In this document: positions 27,726-37,338 of the stretch, piece by piece | Position numbering within the stretch: position 1 is the first letter of the stretch | Layout of the letters: each line of letters starts with the position of its first letter | DNA from: Geminicoccaceae bacterium | GTDB lineage: Bacteria; Pseudomonadota; Alphaproteobacteria; Geminicoccales; Geminicoccaceae | Direction: 5' to 3' | NCBI GenBank assembly: GCA_028285265.1 | Contig: JANQPX010000039.1 | Span: forward strand, 62,001-126,000 | Length of the DNA stretch: 64,000 nucleotides | Translations under genes and position numbers: made by a program | The notes under the pieces: model-generated | Database searches by the model: none | What the model was told of the DNA's origin: nothing | What the model saw: the letters and a program-made list of their open reading frames with translations, nothing else

Positions 27726-28330
27726 CAGGCACCACTCCCTGGCTGGATTTTCTTGACTTCGATCGCGTCCTTTGCCGAGCGGTGAACCTGCTCGCCGATG
27801 TTCTGACGCCGCACGCCCGGGCGTTGACGAAGGGTCAAGGTGATCGCCCCGATGATCGCCACCAACAAAATCAAACCCGATGCCTGAAACAGGTAGAAGT
27901 AATCGGTGTAGAGCAGATTGCCGAGCGCCTCGGTATTGCTGATTTCCGAGGGTGCCGGTCGCTCCAGGCTCGCTGTTGTCGGCGAGAGCGCCCAGCTCCC
28001 GATGACCATGACGAGCTCGATCATCAAAATGGCGCCGATAAGAAGGCCAAGCGGCAGATACTGCATGAAGCCTTCGCGCATCCGCACGAAATTGATGTCC
28101 AGCATCATGACGACGAACATGAACAGAACGGCGACCGCACCGACATAAACGACCACCAACACCATCGCCAGGAATTCGGCGCCGATGAGAACGAACAAGC
28201 CGGCGGCGTTGAAGAAGGCGAGAATCAGGAACAGCACGGAGTGCACCGGGTTTCTGGCCGAGATCACCATCATGCCCGATGCGATCGCAACGAAGGAAAA
28301 CAGGTAGAATACGAACTGCTGGACGATCAT
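27725..28330 (-). CDS. nuoJ: NADH-quinone oxidoreductase subunit J
   Basis: 201 residues from the ATG at 28330, which has a GAGGAAGAG ribosome site; a longer frame to 28348 is less likely. Five membrane helices. The helix that forms a pi-bulge during coupling is in LVVVYVGAVAVLFMFVVMML. The 64-base gap to nuoI is the largest inside the operon apart from promoter regions. Confidence 0.95.
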   Translation of the reverse strand: MIVQQFVFYLFSFVAIASGMMVISARNPVHSVLFLILAFFNAAGLFVLIGAEFLAMVLVVVYVGAVAVLFMFVVMMLDINFVRMREGFMQYLPLGLLIGAILMIELVMVIGSWALSPTTASLERPAPSEISNTEALGNLLYTDYFYLFQASGLILLVAIIGAITLTLRQRPGVRRQNIGEQVHRSAKDAIEVKKIQPGSGA

Positions 28331-28394
28331 CTCTTCCTCAAACAGCAACTGAAGCCTAGGTCCGAAGCCAGCCGCTGCGTCTGCGCCTCAGGGT

Positions 28395-28883
28395 TTATCG
28401 ATAGGGGGCATCCGCTGCAAGGTTTGCGGCGATCTCCTTTTCCCAGCGATCGCCGTTCGCCAGCAGCTTTTCCTTGTTATAAAAAAGCTCCGCACGTGTT
28501 TCGGTAGCGAATTCGAAGTTGGGCCCCTCGACGATCGCGTCCACAGGGCAGCTTTCCTCACACATGCCGCAATAGATGCACTTCACCATATCGATATCGT
28601 AGCGCGTCGTGCGGCGGGTGCCGTCGTCGCGCGGTTCACTTTCGATCGTGATCGCCTGGGCTGGGCAAATCGCCTCGCAGAGTTTGCAGGCAATGCAACG
28701 CTCCTCGCCGGTGGGATAGCGCCTGAGCGCATGCTCACCGCGAAACCGAGGGCTCAGCGGCCCCTTTTCATAGGGATAGTTCAGCGTCACGTTTCGCTTG
28801 AACATGTATTTTAACGTCAAGGCAAAGCCTGACACCATTTCCTGCCAAAGCAGGGTACGGGCGGCTCGATCGAGAAAGGCCAT
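28395..28883 (-). CDS. nuoI: NADH-quinone oxidoreductase subunit I
   Basis: 162 residues. Two ferredoxin-type 4Fe-4S motifs, CIACKLCEAICP and CIYCGMCEESCP, hold clusters N6a and N6b that pass electrons to NuoB. An N-terminal amphipathic helix anchors it to NuoH. It starts 17 bases after the nuoH stop. Confidence 0.98.
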   Translation of the reverse strand: MAFLDRAARTLLWQEMVSGFALTLKYMFKRNVTLNYPYEKGPLSPRFRGEHALRRYPTGEERCIACKLCEAICPAQAITIESEPRDDGTRRTTRYDIDMVKCIYCGMCEESCPVDAIVEGPNFEFATETRAELFYNKEKLLANGDRWEKEIAANLAADAPYR

Positions 28884-28899
28884 TAGTCGCTCCCTCTCC

Positions 28900-29910
28900 T
28901 CACTTCGGCAACATATCGAACGCCACCAGGAAGCCCGACGTCAGGACAACCCAGAGCAAGGATAGCGGCAAGAACACCTTCCAACCCAGCCGCATCAGCT
29001 GATCGTAGCGATAGCGCGGCAAGGTCGCGCGTGCCCAGATGAAGATGAACAACACGAAGCAGATTTTAAGGATCAGCCAGATGGGTCCTGGAATCCAGTT
29101 GAGCGGCGCGACGTCGAAGGGCGGAAGCCAGCCACCAAGGAACAAAATGGCGGCCATGGCGCTCATCAAGATCATGTTCGCATATTCACCCAGGAAGAAC
29201 AGCGCGAACCCCATGGACGAATATTCGACATTATAGCCCGCCACCAACTCCGCTTCGGCTTCCGGCAAGTCGAAGGGATGCCGGTTCGTCTCGGCCAAAA
29301 TGGAGGCGATAAAGATCATGAACATCGGAAAATGCGGGATGAAGTACCAAAGACCGTCCTGCGCCCGGACGATGTCGGAGAGGTTCAAGGAACCGGCGCA
29401 GATCAGCACATTGATAATAATCAACCCGATCGCGATCTCGTAGGACACCATCTGTGCAGCGGATCGAAGGGCGCCCAAAAAGGCATAGCGCGAATTGCTG
29501 GCCCAGCCCGCCATCAAGATGCCGTAAACGCCAAGCGACGAAATGGCGAAGAGATAGAGAACACCGACATTGATGTCGGCGATCACGAGGCCTTCGCCGA
29601 AAGGGATCACTGCCCAACCGATCATGGCCAGCGTGAACGTAATCACCGGTGCAAGGATGAAGACGATCTTATTGGCGCCGGTCGGAAAAATCGTCTCCTT
29701 CATCAGGAGCTTCACGGCATCCGCGATCGGCTGCAACAGACCCATGGGCCCAACCACCATCGGCCCTTGGCGAAGCTGCATCGCGCCGATCACCTTGCGC
29801 TCGGCGTAGGTCAGATAGGCCACGGAAAGGAGCAACGGGATCAGGATGACGACGATCTGCAGCACAATCCAGATCAAGGGCCAAAGGAAGCCTGTCCAGA
29901 ACTCAGCCAT
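28900..29910 (-). CDS. nuoH: NADH-quinone oxidoreductase subunit H
   Basis: 336 residues, about eight membrane helices. It forms the quinone entry chamber with NuoB and NuoD; the conserved loop FDLPEAEAELVAGYNVEYSS and YAERKVIGAMQLRQGP are present. Its ATG lies eight bases inside the nuoG 3' end. Confidence 0.98.
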   Translation of the reverse strand: MAEFWTGFLWPLIWIVLQIVVILIPLLLSVAYLTYAERKVIGAMQLRQGPMVVGPMGLLQPIADAVKLLMKETIFPTGANKIVFILAPVITFTLAMIGWAVIPFGEGLVIADINVGVLYLFAISSLGVYGILMAGWASNSRYAFLGALRSAAQMVSYEIAIGLIIINVLICAGSLNLSDIVRAQDGLWYFIPHFPMFMIFIASILAETNRHPFDLPEAEAELVAGYNVEYSSMGFALFFLGEYANMILMSAMAAILFLGGWLPPFDVAPLNWIPGPIWLILKICFVLFIFIWARATLPRYRYDQLMRLGWKVFLPLSLLWVVLTSGFLVAFDMLPK

Positions 29911-31996
29911 GGGTACCGGTCCCTTTCTCCTCAGGACCGTGCAACTCGCTGCATTCCGCCATCGTCGGCGACGCCCGACTTATCGGATCGGTGCGATAAA
30001 AATCCTCGATCGGTGAGACAAAACCCGAGGCCAGAAACTTACCGGCGCGACCGAACCCTGTCTCTTGCCAGGGTGCTTCCTGGATAACCTCGGTCTCGGC
30101 GAGCTGCGGGGCTAGTTCGGCCATGCGTGCACGAACCTGCGAAAGCGTGTCGAGTGGGAGTTTTTTGCCGACGGCCTCCGAGAGCGCACGAAGAATTTTC
30201 CAATCCTCCTTGGCGTCACCCGGCGGGAACACGGCTAGTTTCGCTTGCTGCGAACGGCCTTCGGTGTTCACGTAGGTGGCATTCTTCTCGGTATAGGCAG
30301 CGCCCGGCAGGATGACGTCGGCTCGAGGGGCTGCCTTGTCGCCGTGGTGGCCTTGATAAATGACAAAGGCGTCGCCCAAGCCATCGACGTCAATCTCATC
30401 AGCACCCAGCAGATAGAGCACATCGATCGATCCCTGGCCGGCTGCCTTGACCATGCCGGCAACATCGAGCCCGCCCTTCCCCGGCAGCATGCCGAGATCA
30501 AGCCCGCCGACGCGGCTTGCGGCGAGGTGCAAAAGATTAAACCCGTTCCAGCCGGGCTCATCACTGTCGCCGTCCTGGATAAAGCTGTAGCGCTTCACGA
30601 TATCGCGCACCGCCGCGAGGACCGCATTGCCATCAGATCGTGTCACCGCGGCCGCCCCGAGAATGAGCATGGGCCGCTTCGCCTTGGAAAGGGCCTCGGC
30701 GATGTCGTGACGACCGTCGGCGATCTCGGCGAGTGTCTGACCGCCGGCACCAAGATCTATCACGGGATAGGTCAAATCCGCCGGCGTTCCAACACGGGCA
30801 ACCGTAAAGCCGCCCTGTAGATGCCGCTTGCGCAGACGCGCATTGACCAAGGAAGCCTCGTACCGCGGATTGGTGCCGATCAGCAGGCAAAAGTCCGCGT
30901 CTTCAATGCCGGCAATGGTGGTGTTGAACAGGTAGGAGCACCGCGGGTCGCCGGTAAGCTTCGAGCCGTCTTGGCGACAATCGAGATGCGGTGACCCCAG
31001 AGCCGCCATGAGATCCTTCAAGACCGTCATCGCTTCGCAATCAGCAAGATCGCCGACGATCGCGCCGATCTTCTTGCCGTCGAGGCCCTCGAGCTTTGCC
31101 GCAATCGCGCCAAAGGCGTCCTTCCAACTGGTGGGCTGAAGCTTGCCGTCCCGTTTCACCATCGGCACATCGAGACGGCGCTTTCTCAATCCGTCAAACG
31201 AGAAGCGGGCTTTGTCGGAGATCCACTCCTCATTGATCTCCTCGTTCAATCGTGGAACGATGCGCATCACCGCCGGGCCGCGTGCATCCACACGAATATT
31301 GCAGCCAACAGCGTCAAGGACGTCGATCGATTCGGTCTTGCGCAACTCCCAAGGCCGCGCCGTGTAGGCATAGGGCTTCGAATTGAGCGCGCCCACCGGA
31401 CAGATGTCGATCATATTGCCCGACAGTTCCGACGTTACGGCACGCTCGACCCAGGTCCCGATCTCCATATGCTCACCACGACCGGTTGCCCCCAATTCCT
31501 CAACACCGGCCACCTCGTTCGCGAAGCGAATGCAGCGGGTGCAATGAATGCAACGGGTCATGTGGGTGGTGATCAATGGGCCGAGATTTTTGTTCTCAAC
31601 AGCGCGTTTGTTCTCTTGAAAACGTGAATGGTCGGGTCCGTAAAAGAGGGTCAGATCCTGCAAATCGCACTCACCGCCCTGATCACAGATCGGACAATCA
31701 AGCGGATGGTTGATCAACAACATCTCGAGCACGCCACGACGCGCCTTGTGCACCATCTCGGTATTGGTTTTGATCACCATGCCGTCGCCCGCCGGCATGG
31801 CACAAGACGCCACGGGCTTTGGCGATTTTTCCATTTCCACCAGACACATACGGCAGTTTCCTGCGATATTAAGTCTTGGATGAAAACAGAACACCGGGAT
31901 TTCTCGACCCGCGGCCTCACAAGCCTGTAAAACCGTCGATCCCTTCGGAACCTCGACGTCGTCGCCATCGACCGTGAGGGTGATCATATCGCTCAT
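29903..31996 (-). CDS. nuoG: NADH-quinone oxidoreductase subunit G
   Basis: 697 residues from the ATG at 31996, two bases after the nuoF stop. N-terminal 2Fe-2S cluster N1b (CFHPRLNIAGNCRMCLVEME), the HPLDCPICDQGGECDLQ and CIHCTRCIRF motifs for clusters N5 and N4, then a molybdopterin-oxidoreductase-like domain that binds no cofactor in complex I. Part of the NADH-oxidising module. Overlaps nuoH by eight bases. Confidence 0.97.
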   Translation of the reverse strand: MSDMITLTVDGDDVEVPKGSTVLQACEAAGREIPVFCFHPRLNIAGNCRMCLVEMEKSPKPVASCAMPAGDGMVIKTNTEMVHKARRGVLEMLLINHPLDCPICDQGGECDLQDLTLFYGPDHSRFQENKRAVENKNLGPLITTHMTRCIHCTRCIRFANEVAGVEELGATGRGEHMEIGTWVERAVTSELSGNMIDICPVGALNSKPYAYTARPWELRKTESIDVLDAVGCNIRVDARGPAVMRIVPRLNEEINEEWISDKARFSFDGLRKRRLDVPMVKRDGKLQPTSWKDAFGAIAAKLEGLDGKKIGAIVGDLADCEAMTVLKDLMAALGSPHLDCRQDGSKLTGDPRCSYLFNTTIAGIEDADFCLLIGTNPRYEASLVNARLRKRHLQGGFTVARVGTPADLTYPVIDLGAGGQTLAEIADGRHDIAEALSKAKRPMLILGAAAVTRSDGNAVLAAVRDIVKRYSFIQDGDSDEPGWNGFNLLHLAASRVGGLDLGMLPGKGGLDVAGMVKAAGQGSIDVLYLLGADEIDVDGLGDAFVIYQGHHGDKAAPRADVILPGAAYTEKNATYVNTEGRSQQAKLAVFPPGDAKEDWKILRALSEAVGKKLPLDTLSQVRARMAELAPQLAETEVIQEAPWQETGFGRAGKFLASGFVSPIEDFYRTDPISRASPTMAECSELHGPEEKGTGTHG

Positions 31997-31998
31997 GC

Positions 31999-33282
31999 TC
32001 AAGCGGCCCTTTCCGACTTTTGGAATTCCTCGAGCCGGCGCTCGAGCTCAGGGCGGAAATGGCGAAGTAGCCCCTGAACCGGCCAGGCTGCGGCATCGCC
32101 GAGCGCGCAGATGGTATGGCCTTCGATTTCCTTGGTCACTTCTTGGAGAAGATCAAGCTCGCGCAATTCGCCTTTGCCCTCACCGAGCCGGGTCAGCATG
32201 CGATACAGCCACCCCGTTCCTTCGCGGCATGGCGTGCACTGACCACAACTCTCATGCATATAGAATTTCGAGAGCCGCGCGATCGCTTTGACGATGTCCG
32301 TCGACTTATCCATGACGATGACACCGGCCGTACCAAGACCGCTTTGCACCTCACGCAAAGCGTCGAAGTCCATCAGCACATCGTCACAGATGTCTTTTGG
32401 AATCACCGGAACGGACGATCCACCGGGAATGATGCCCAGCAGGTTGTCCCAGCCGCCGCGAACTCCGCCCGCATGCTTCTCGATCAGCTCCTTCAACGGA
32501 ATACCCATGGCATCTTCGACAACACAGGGCTGATTGACGTGACCGGAGATGCAATAAACCTTGGTGCCCTCATTTTTGGGACGGCCAAAGCCCGCAAACC
32601 AAGAGGCACCGCGCCGAAGGATGGTCGGCGTCACCGCGATGGTCTCGACATTGTTGACCGTCGTCGGACGACCATAAAGGCCCACTGCCGCCGGAAAAGG
32701 CGGCTTCATTCGAGGCTGGCCCTTTTTGCCCTCAAGGCTTTCTAAGAGCGCGGTTTCCTCACCGCAAATATAGGCACCGGCACCACGATGCAGGTAGAGC
32801 TCGTAGTCATAACCGGAGCCGCAGGCATTCTTGCCGATCAGACCGGCCTCATAGGCTTCGTCGATCGCCCGCTGCAGCGCTTCGGCCTCGCGGACGAACT
32901 CGCCGCGGATATAGATATAGCCAGCGGTGCAGCCCATGCCGACACCGGCAATCAGGCAGCCCTCGACCAGCTTATGCGGGTCGCGCCGCATGATCTCCCT
33001 GTCCTTACATGTACCAGGCTCACTCTCATCGGCATTGACCACCAGATAAATCGGCCCGCCATCCGTCTCTTTCGGCATAAACGACCACTTGAGACCGGTC
33101 GGGAAACCCGCGCCGCCCCGACCGCGCAGGCCCGACGCCTTGATCTCGTCGACGATCTTCTCGCGGCCCATCTCAATCAACGCCTTGGTGCCATCCCAAT
33201 CACCGCGGGCCTTGGCAGCATCGAGCGACGGCGATTGATCGCCATAAAGATTGGTGAAGATGCGGTCTTTGTCCTGCAACAT
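31999..33282 (-). CDS. nuoF: NADH-quinone oxidoreductase subunit F (NADH- and FMN-binding)
   Basis: 427 residues. NADH/FMN glycine-rich loop GLRGRGGAGFPTGLKW, second block ICGEETALLESLEGKKGQPR, and the N3 cluster ligands in SCGQCTPCREG plus HTICALGDAAAWP. It takes hydride from NADH into FMN. Its ATG touches the nuoE stop. Confidence 0.98.
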   Translation of the reverse strand: MLQDKDRIFTNLYGDQSPSLDAAKARGDWDGTKALIEMGREKIVDEIKASGLRGRGGAGFPTGLKWSFMPKETDGGPIYLVVNADESEPGTCKDREIMRRDPHKLVEGCLIAGVGMGCTAGYIYIRGEFVREAEALQRAIDEAYEAGLIGKNACGSGYDYELYLHRGAGAYICGEETALLESLEGKKGQPRMKPPFPAAVGLYGRPTTVNNVETIAVTPTILRRGASWFAGFGRPKNEGTKVYCISGHVNQPCVVEDAMGIPLKELIEKHAGGVRGGWDNLLGIIPGGSSVPVIPKDICDDVLMDFDALREVQSGLGTAGVIVMDKSTDIVKAIARLSKFYMHESCGQCTPCREGTGWLYRMLTRLGEGKGELRELDLLQEVTKEIEGHTICALGDAAAWPVQGLLRHFRPELERRLEEFQKSERAA

Positions 33283-33896
33283 CAGTCGTCCCCGCCCCCA
33301 TCAACGCCTTGCTTGTCGATCATGGAATTCAGCGTGGTGCGGCCTTCGATCGGCATCGACCCTTGCCGACCCTTGGCAGACCCAACCTTAGGCGTCTTGC
33401 CCGCCTTCAGGTCCGCAAGAATCTTCCGGGTGCCGTCATAGTCGAGGTCTTCGTAAAAATCGTCGTCGACCCAAAGGATCGGGGCGTTGGCGCAAGCACC
33501 AAGGCATTCAAACTCACGCAGGAAGAACTGGCCGTCTTCCGTGCTCTCGCCGATCTCAATCCCGAGTTCGTCCTTGCACGCACGGACGACGTCATCGGAA
33601 CCGCAAAGCCAGCAAGGCGTGGTGGTACACGCGCGAACCTGGATCTTCCCGACCGGCTTGGTGTTGTACATGTCGTAGAAGGATGCAACCTCATAGACGC
33701 GGATATAGGGCATACCGAGATAGTTCGCGACATAGTCCATCACGCCGGTCGACAACCAGCCGCCCGCTTGCTTTTGGGCCATCTCGAGCAGCGGCAGAAC
33801 CGCACTTTGCTGACGGCCTTCTGGGTAGCGGGCGATGATCTTCTTCGCTTCCGCGTCATTCTCGTCGCTAAAGGTGAAGGCCTCGCCGTCTGTCAT
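33282..33896 (-). CDS. nuoE: NADH-quinone oxidoreductase subunit E
   Basis: 204 residues. The thioredoxin-like domain binds the 2Fe-2S cluster N1a through CTTTPC and CLGAC. A roughly 40-residue C-terminal extension rich in glycine and charged residues goes beyond the core, as in other alphaproteobacterial and mitochondrial homologues. It overlaps nuoD by four bases. Confidence 0.96.
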   Translation of the reverse strand: MTDGEAFTFSDENDAEAKKIIARYPEGRQQSAVLPLLEMAQKQAGGWLSTGVMDYVANYLGMPYIRVYEVASFYDMYNTKPVGKIQVRACTTTPCWLCGSDDVVRACKDELGIEIGESTEDGQFFLREFECLGACANAPILWVDDDFYEDLDYDGTRKILADLKAGKTPKVGSAKGRQGSMPIEGRTTLNSMIDKQGVDGGGDD

Positions 33897-35071
33897 CGAT
33901 CGATTTCTCCGAAGACGATGTCCATTGCCCCGATGATCGCTGGGATGTCCGGGAGCATGTGCCCCTTAGAGACCGGATCGAGTGCTGCAAGATGCGCAAA
34001 GCCGGGTGCTCTAATCTTGCAGCGATAGGGCTTGTTGGTGCCATCAGAGACCAAATAGACGCCAAACTCGCCTTTGGGCGCTTCCACCGCCGCATAGACT
34101 TCGCCGGCCGGAACGTGGAACCCCTCGGTGTACAGCTTGAAGTGATGGATCAGCGCTTCCATCGATCGCTTGAGCTCGCCGCGCTTGGGCGGGGTGATCT
34201 TCTGGTCTTGGAGTTTGATCGGGCCTTCCGGAATCTCATCGAGGCATTGATTGATGATCTTGAGGCTCTCTCTGATCTCTGCCATGCGAATGAGATAGCG
34301 ATCGAAACAATCGCCGTTCTTGCCGACAGGAATGTCGAAGTCCATGCGTTCATAGACTTCATAGGGCTGGCTCTTTCTCAGATCCCAAGCGAGACCAGAT
34401 GCGCGGATCATCGGTCCGGTAAACCCAAGATCGAGCGCATCTTCAGCACTGACAACGCCGATATCGACGGTCCGCTGCCGGAAAATGCGATTGTCATTCA
34501 AAAGGCGCTCGATATCGTCCATGACCTTCGGAAAGGTCTTGGTCCAAGCGCGAATATCTTCCGCAAGGCCCGCAGGCATGTCGCGAGAGACGCCGCCCGG
34601 ACGGAAATAGTTCGCGTGCATCCGTGCACCCGACACCCGCTCATAAAACTCCATCAATTTTTCCCGCTCCTCGAAGCCCCAAAGGAGCGGGGTCATGGCG
34701 CCGACATCGAGCGCCATCGCCGTGATGTTCAAGAGATGGTTCATGATCCGGGTCAGCTCGGAAAAAAGCACCCGGATATATTGCGCACGCTCGGGAACCT
34801 CGACGCCAAGCAGCTGCTCGATCGCCAGGACATAAGCATGCTCCTGACACATCATCGAGACATAGTCGAGGCGATCGAAATAGCCGACGCTCTGCACATA
34901 AGGGCGATATTCGATCAGCTTTTCCGTGCCGCGATGGAGCAAGCCGACATGGGGATCGGCGCGCTCGACCACTTCGCCGTCGAGTTCTAAGACCAGGCGA
35001 AGCACGCCATGCGCGGCCGGATGCTGAGGCCCGAAATTAATCGTGTAACTTTGGATATCGACGTCAGCCAT
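33893..35071 (-). CDS. nuoD: NADH-quinone oxidoreductase subunit D
   Basis: 392 residues. 49-kDa-type subunit related to the large subunit of NiFe hydrogenase; quinone-site blocks INFGPQHPAAHGVLRL (with the quinone histidine) and GLLHRGTEKLIE are present. It is separate from nuoC, unlike the fused E. coli form. A 26-base gap follows nuoC. Confidence 0.98.
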   Translation of the reverse strand: MADVDIQSYTINFGPQHPAAHGVLRLVLELDGEVVERADPHVGLLHRGTEKLIEYRPYVQSVGYFDRLDYVSMMCQEHAYVLAIEQLLGVEVPERAQYIRVLFSELTRIMNHLLNITAMALDVGAMTPLLWGFEEREKLMEFYERVSGARMHANYFRPGGVSRDMPAGLAEDIRAWTKTFPKVMDDIERLLNDNRIFRQRTVDIGVVSAEDALDLGFTGPMIRASGLAWDLRKSQPYEVYERMDFDIPVGKNGDCFDRYLIRMAEIRESLKIINQCLDEIPEGPIKLQDQKITPPKRGELKRSMEALIHHFKLYTEGFHVPAGEVYAAVEAPKGEFGVYLVSDGTNKPYRCKIRAPGFAHLAALDPVSKGHMLPDIPAIIGAMDIVFGEIDR

Positions 35072-35097
35072 GTCAGATAAGCCTCACCATCAAGCGC

Positions 35098-35739
35098 TCA
35101 ACTCGACTTCGGCGCGTCAGGTGCTTTTTCATCACCCGGCAGCAGATCTTGTGTGCCTTCCCAAGGGGAAAGAAAGTCGAAGCTCCGCCAGTCCTGACGC
35201 AGCTGAACCGGCTCGTAGACAACGCGCTTTTGCTCGTCATCATACCGAACCTCGACATAACCGGTCTGCGGAAAGTCCTTCCGAAGCGGATGGCCGTCAA
35301 AACCGTAATCGGTGAGCAGTCGGCGAAGATCGGGATGATCGGCGAAGAAAATACCGAACAGATCCCAAGCTTCCCGCTCGAACCAAAGGGCTGACCGAAA
35401 AACGCTGTAGGCCGATGGCACCGGCGTCGCCTCATCTGTGGTCAGCTTCACCCGAATCCGCTGATTCTGGCGCACCGACAACAGGTGGTAGACCACGTCG
35501 AAACGATGCTCACGCTCGGGATAGTCGACACCACAGAGATCCACCAACATGGTGAACAGACAATTGGTGTCGTCACGAAGATAGGTGAGCACCCGGATGA
35601 TCGAATTGGCCTGGACGACGATCGTCAGTTCGCCGCGATCGATCGTCGATCCGATGATCGCGTCACCGAGCGACGCCTGAATATCCTCTTTCAGCTCGTC
35701 AAGGGCTTGTTCGCGCTCAGCCAGGGTCGGCACACTCAT
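35098..35739 (-). CDS. nuoC: NADH-quinone oxidoreductase subunit C
   Basis: 213 residues from the ATG at 35739, which overlaps the nuoB stop (ATGA); the longer in-frame start at 35820 would run into nuoB. 30-kDa-type subunit with the signature ERE-AWDLFGIFFADHPDLRRL, DYGFDGHPLRKDFP. It holds NuoD, NuoB and NuoI together in the connecting arm. Confidence 0.95.
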   Translation of the reverse strand: MSVPTLAEREQALDELKEDIQASLGDAIIGSTIDRGELTIVVQANSIIRVLTYLRDDTNCLFTMLVDLCGVDYPEREHRFDVVYHLLSVRQNQRIRVKLTTDEATPVPSAYSVFRSALWFEREAWDLFGIFFADHPDLRRLLTDYGFDGHPLRKDFPQTGYVEVRYDDEQKRVVYEPVQLRQDWRSFDFLSPWEGTQDLLPGDEKAPDAPKSS

Positions 35740-36284
35740 CGGGCAAGCGTTCCCGTGCGTTGAATCTTTCGCTGCAACAACAAGATGCCGTAGACCAGCG
35801 CCTCCGCCGTCGGCGGGCATCCCGGCACGTAGATGTCGACAGGAACAATGCGATCGCAGCCGCGCACCACAGAGTAGGAGTAGTGGTAATAGCCACCGCC
35901 ATTGGCGCAGGAACCCATCGAGATGACGTAACGGGGCTCTGGCATCTGATCGTAAACTTTGCGAAGCGCCGGCGCCATCTTGTTGCAGAGCGTGCCGGCC
36001 ACGATCATCACGTCCGACTGCCGCGGGCTTGGCCGAAAGACCATCCCGAGCCGATCGAGGTCATAGCGGCTGGCCGCCGCATGCATCATCTCGACCGCAC
36101 AGCAGGCCAGGCCGAATGTCATCGGCCACATCGAGCCAGCCCTCGCCCAATTCACCAGACGCTCGGCCGAGGTGACGATAAAGCCTTTATCCTGAAGTCC
36201 TTGATTGACTTCTTCGAACAGCCGATCGTCCTGCCCTTGCTTAGGCGTCGCACGCTCATCTAAAGCGCCGGTGGCTACTCCCAT
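35736..36284 (-). CDS. nuoB: NADH-quinone oxidoreductase subunit B
   Basis: 182 residues from the ATG at 36284, ten bases inside the nuoA 3' end; longer starts would run further into nuoA. Cluster N2 is held by the tandem cysteines in GLACCAVEMMHAAASRYD, a cysteine in VAGTLCNKMAP, and one in VPGCPPTAEAL. N2 is the last cluster before quinone. Confidence 0.95.
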   Translation of the reverse strand: MGVATGALDERATPKQGQDDRLFEEVNQGLQDKGFIVTSAERLVNWARAGSMWPMTFGLACCAVEMMHAAASRYDLDRLGMVFRPSPRQSDVMIVAGTLCNKMAPALRKVYDQMPEPRYVISMGSCANGGGYYHYSYSVVRGCDRIVPVDIYVPGCPPTAEALVYGILLLQRKIQRTGTLAR

Positions 36285-36640
36285 TCCAACGCTCCCTTTT
36301 TCCATTCGTAGATAAACCCGATGGTCAACACACCGAGAAAGATCATCATCGACCAAAAACCGAATAATCCGATGTTCCCAAGCGATACGGCCCAAGGGAA
36401 TAAAAAGGCCACTTCCAGGTCGAAAATAATGAACAGAATGGCAACGAGATAGAAGCGCACGTCGAAGCGACCGCGCGAGTCCTCAAAGGGCTCAAAGCCA
36501 CATTCGTAGGCGGAGAGCTTCTCCGTGTCAGGACGCTGACGTGCCACGACGAGAGTGGCAATCAGAATCAACCCGCCAAGTGCCAGGGCGATGCCCAAAA
36601 AGATCAAGATGGGCAGATACTCAAGAAGCAGTGCGCTCAT
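36275..36640 (-). CDS. nuoA: NADH-quinone oxidoreductase subunit A
   Basis: 121 residues from the ATG at 36640 (MSALLLEYLPILIFLGIALA); the frame is open upstream but that part does not look coding. Three membrane helices, the loop SAYECGFEPFEDSRGRFDVR with the conserved Cys, and an acidic third helix. First gene of the 14-gene nuo operon. I could not choose a single promoter upstream. Confidence 0.96.
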   Translation of the reverse strand: MSALLLEYLPILIFLGIALALGGLILIATLVVARQRPDTEKLSAYECGFEPFEDSRGRFDVRFYLVAILFIIFDLEVAFLFPWAVSLGNIGLFGFWSMMIFLGVLTIGFIYEWKKGALEWE

Positions 36641-37338
36641 GTCGCGTCGGTCTCTGTGGTTCGGTCCAAGCCTTTTTTCACGATTCGATTCATTACTGAA
36701 CAAAGACGCGCCAAAGGCAACGTGCCGCTTTGCCGGTTTTGGTACCACTGTCGACAGGCCACATGCAACCCTCGTGCGCTGCAGTGCAAAATGCACATAC
36801 AAGGCTGGGTACGTGGCCGATCACAAACTGGACCTTTCACCAAGCTCGTCGCCGCGGATAGGACAGGTCCAACAGGCGACAAGCGGCAAAAATGCTCGAC
36901 GTTCTATGCTCAATAATACACCCGAGATCGAGGACTTTCCCGCAAAAATTGCGTTCCAACCCTCGCCCCACGCAGTGGTTGAGCTTAGACCGGATGGTGG
37001 TGAGGCCAAGAGGGCAACATTGAAGCTGTGCGCACATGCCGCATGTCCGCCACCCCTTCATGGCCGGCGGAACAACAAATCCCCGCCGGAGCAACAGCTT
37101 GGTTGCTGATACGTATCCCTACGCACCCCGATTGATGGGGCACTGTCGGCTGTGGTGCCGTCTGAGGGCCGAAGGCTCTTCAAACCGATAGATGAGGTTG
37201 GCTCGCCTGGACGAACTCCCGGTGCGCCTCGCTGTCACCGCGGGACACCCCGCCTTTGCAGGCGGGGTGATCAGCCATGTGCGATCAACGATGGATCATC
37301 GCCGATCGATCAGGATAAGACGACGGTCGCAGCCATAG
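36641..37338. other. Intergenic region upstream of nuoA; no gene supported, several inverted repeats
   Basis: Must hold the nuo promoter and the end of the cys operon. Perfect inverted repeats are visible: 37064-37070 with 37083-37089, 37091-37095 with 37102-37106, 37246-37254 with 37261-37269, and GTGCA/TGCAC at 36784-36796. A plus-strand frame crosses 36641-37109 but has no start signal or recognisable content. Confidence 0.5.
37246..37269 (-). terminator. Strong 9-bp hairpin 70 bases past cysI
   Basis: Arms CACCCCGCC (37246-37254) and GGCGGGGTG (37261-37269) pair perfectly around six bases. It lies 70 bases downstream of the cysI stop in the direction of transcription. There is no T-run, so it may stabilise the 3' end of the cys transcript rather than terminate it alone. 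Confidence 0.4.

Noticed and set aside
33959..34990. 343-codon plus-strand frame opposite nuoD
   Set aside because: Shadow of NuoD with no independent signal.
36641..37109. Plus-strand frame in the gap upstream of nuoA
   Set aside because: No start signal or homology features; it covers inverted repeats more likely to be regulatory.
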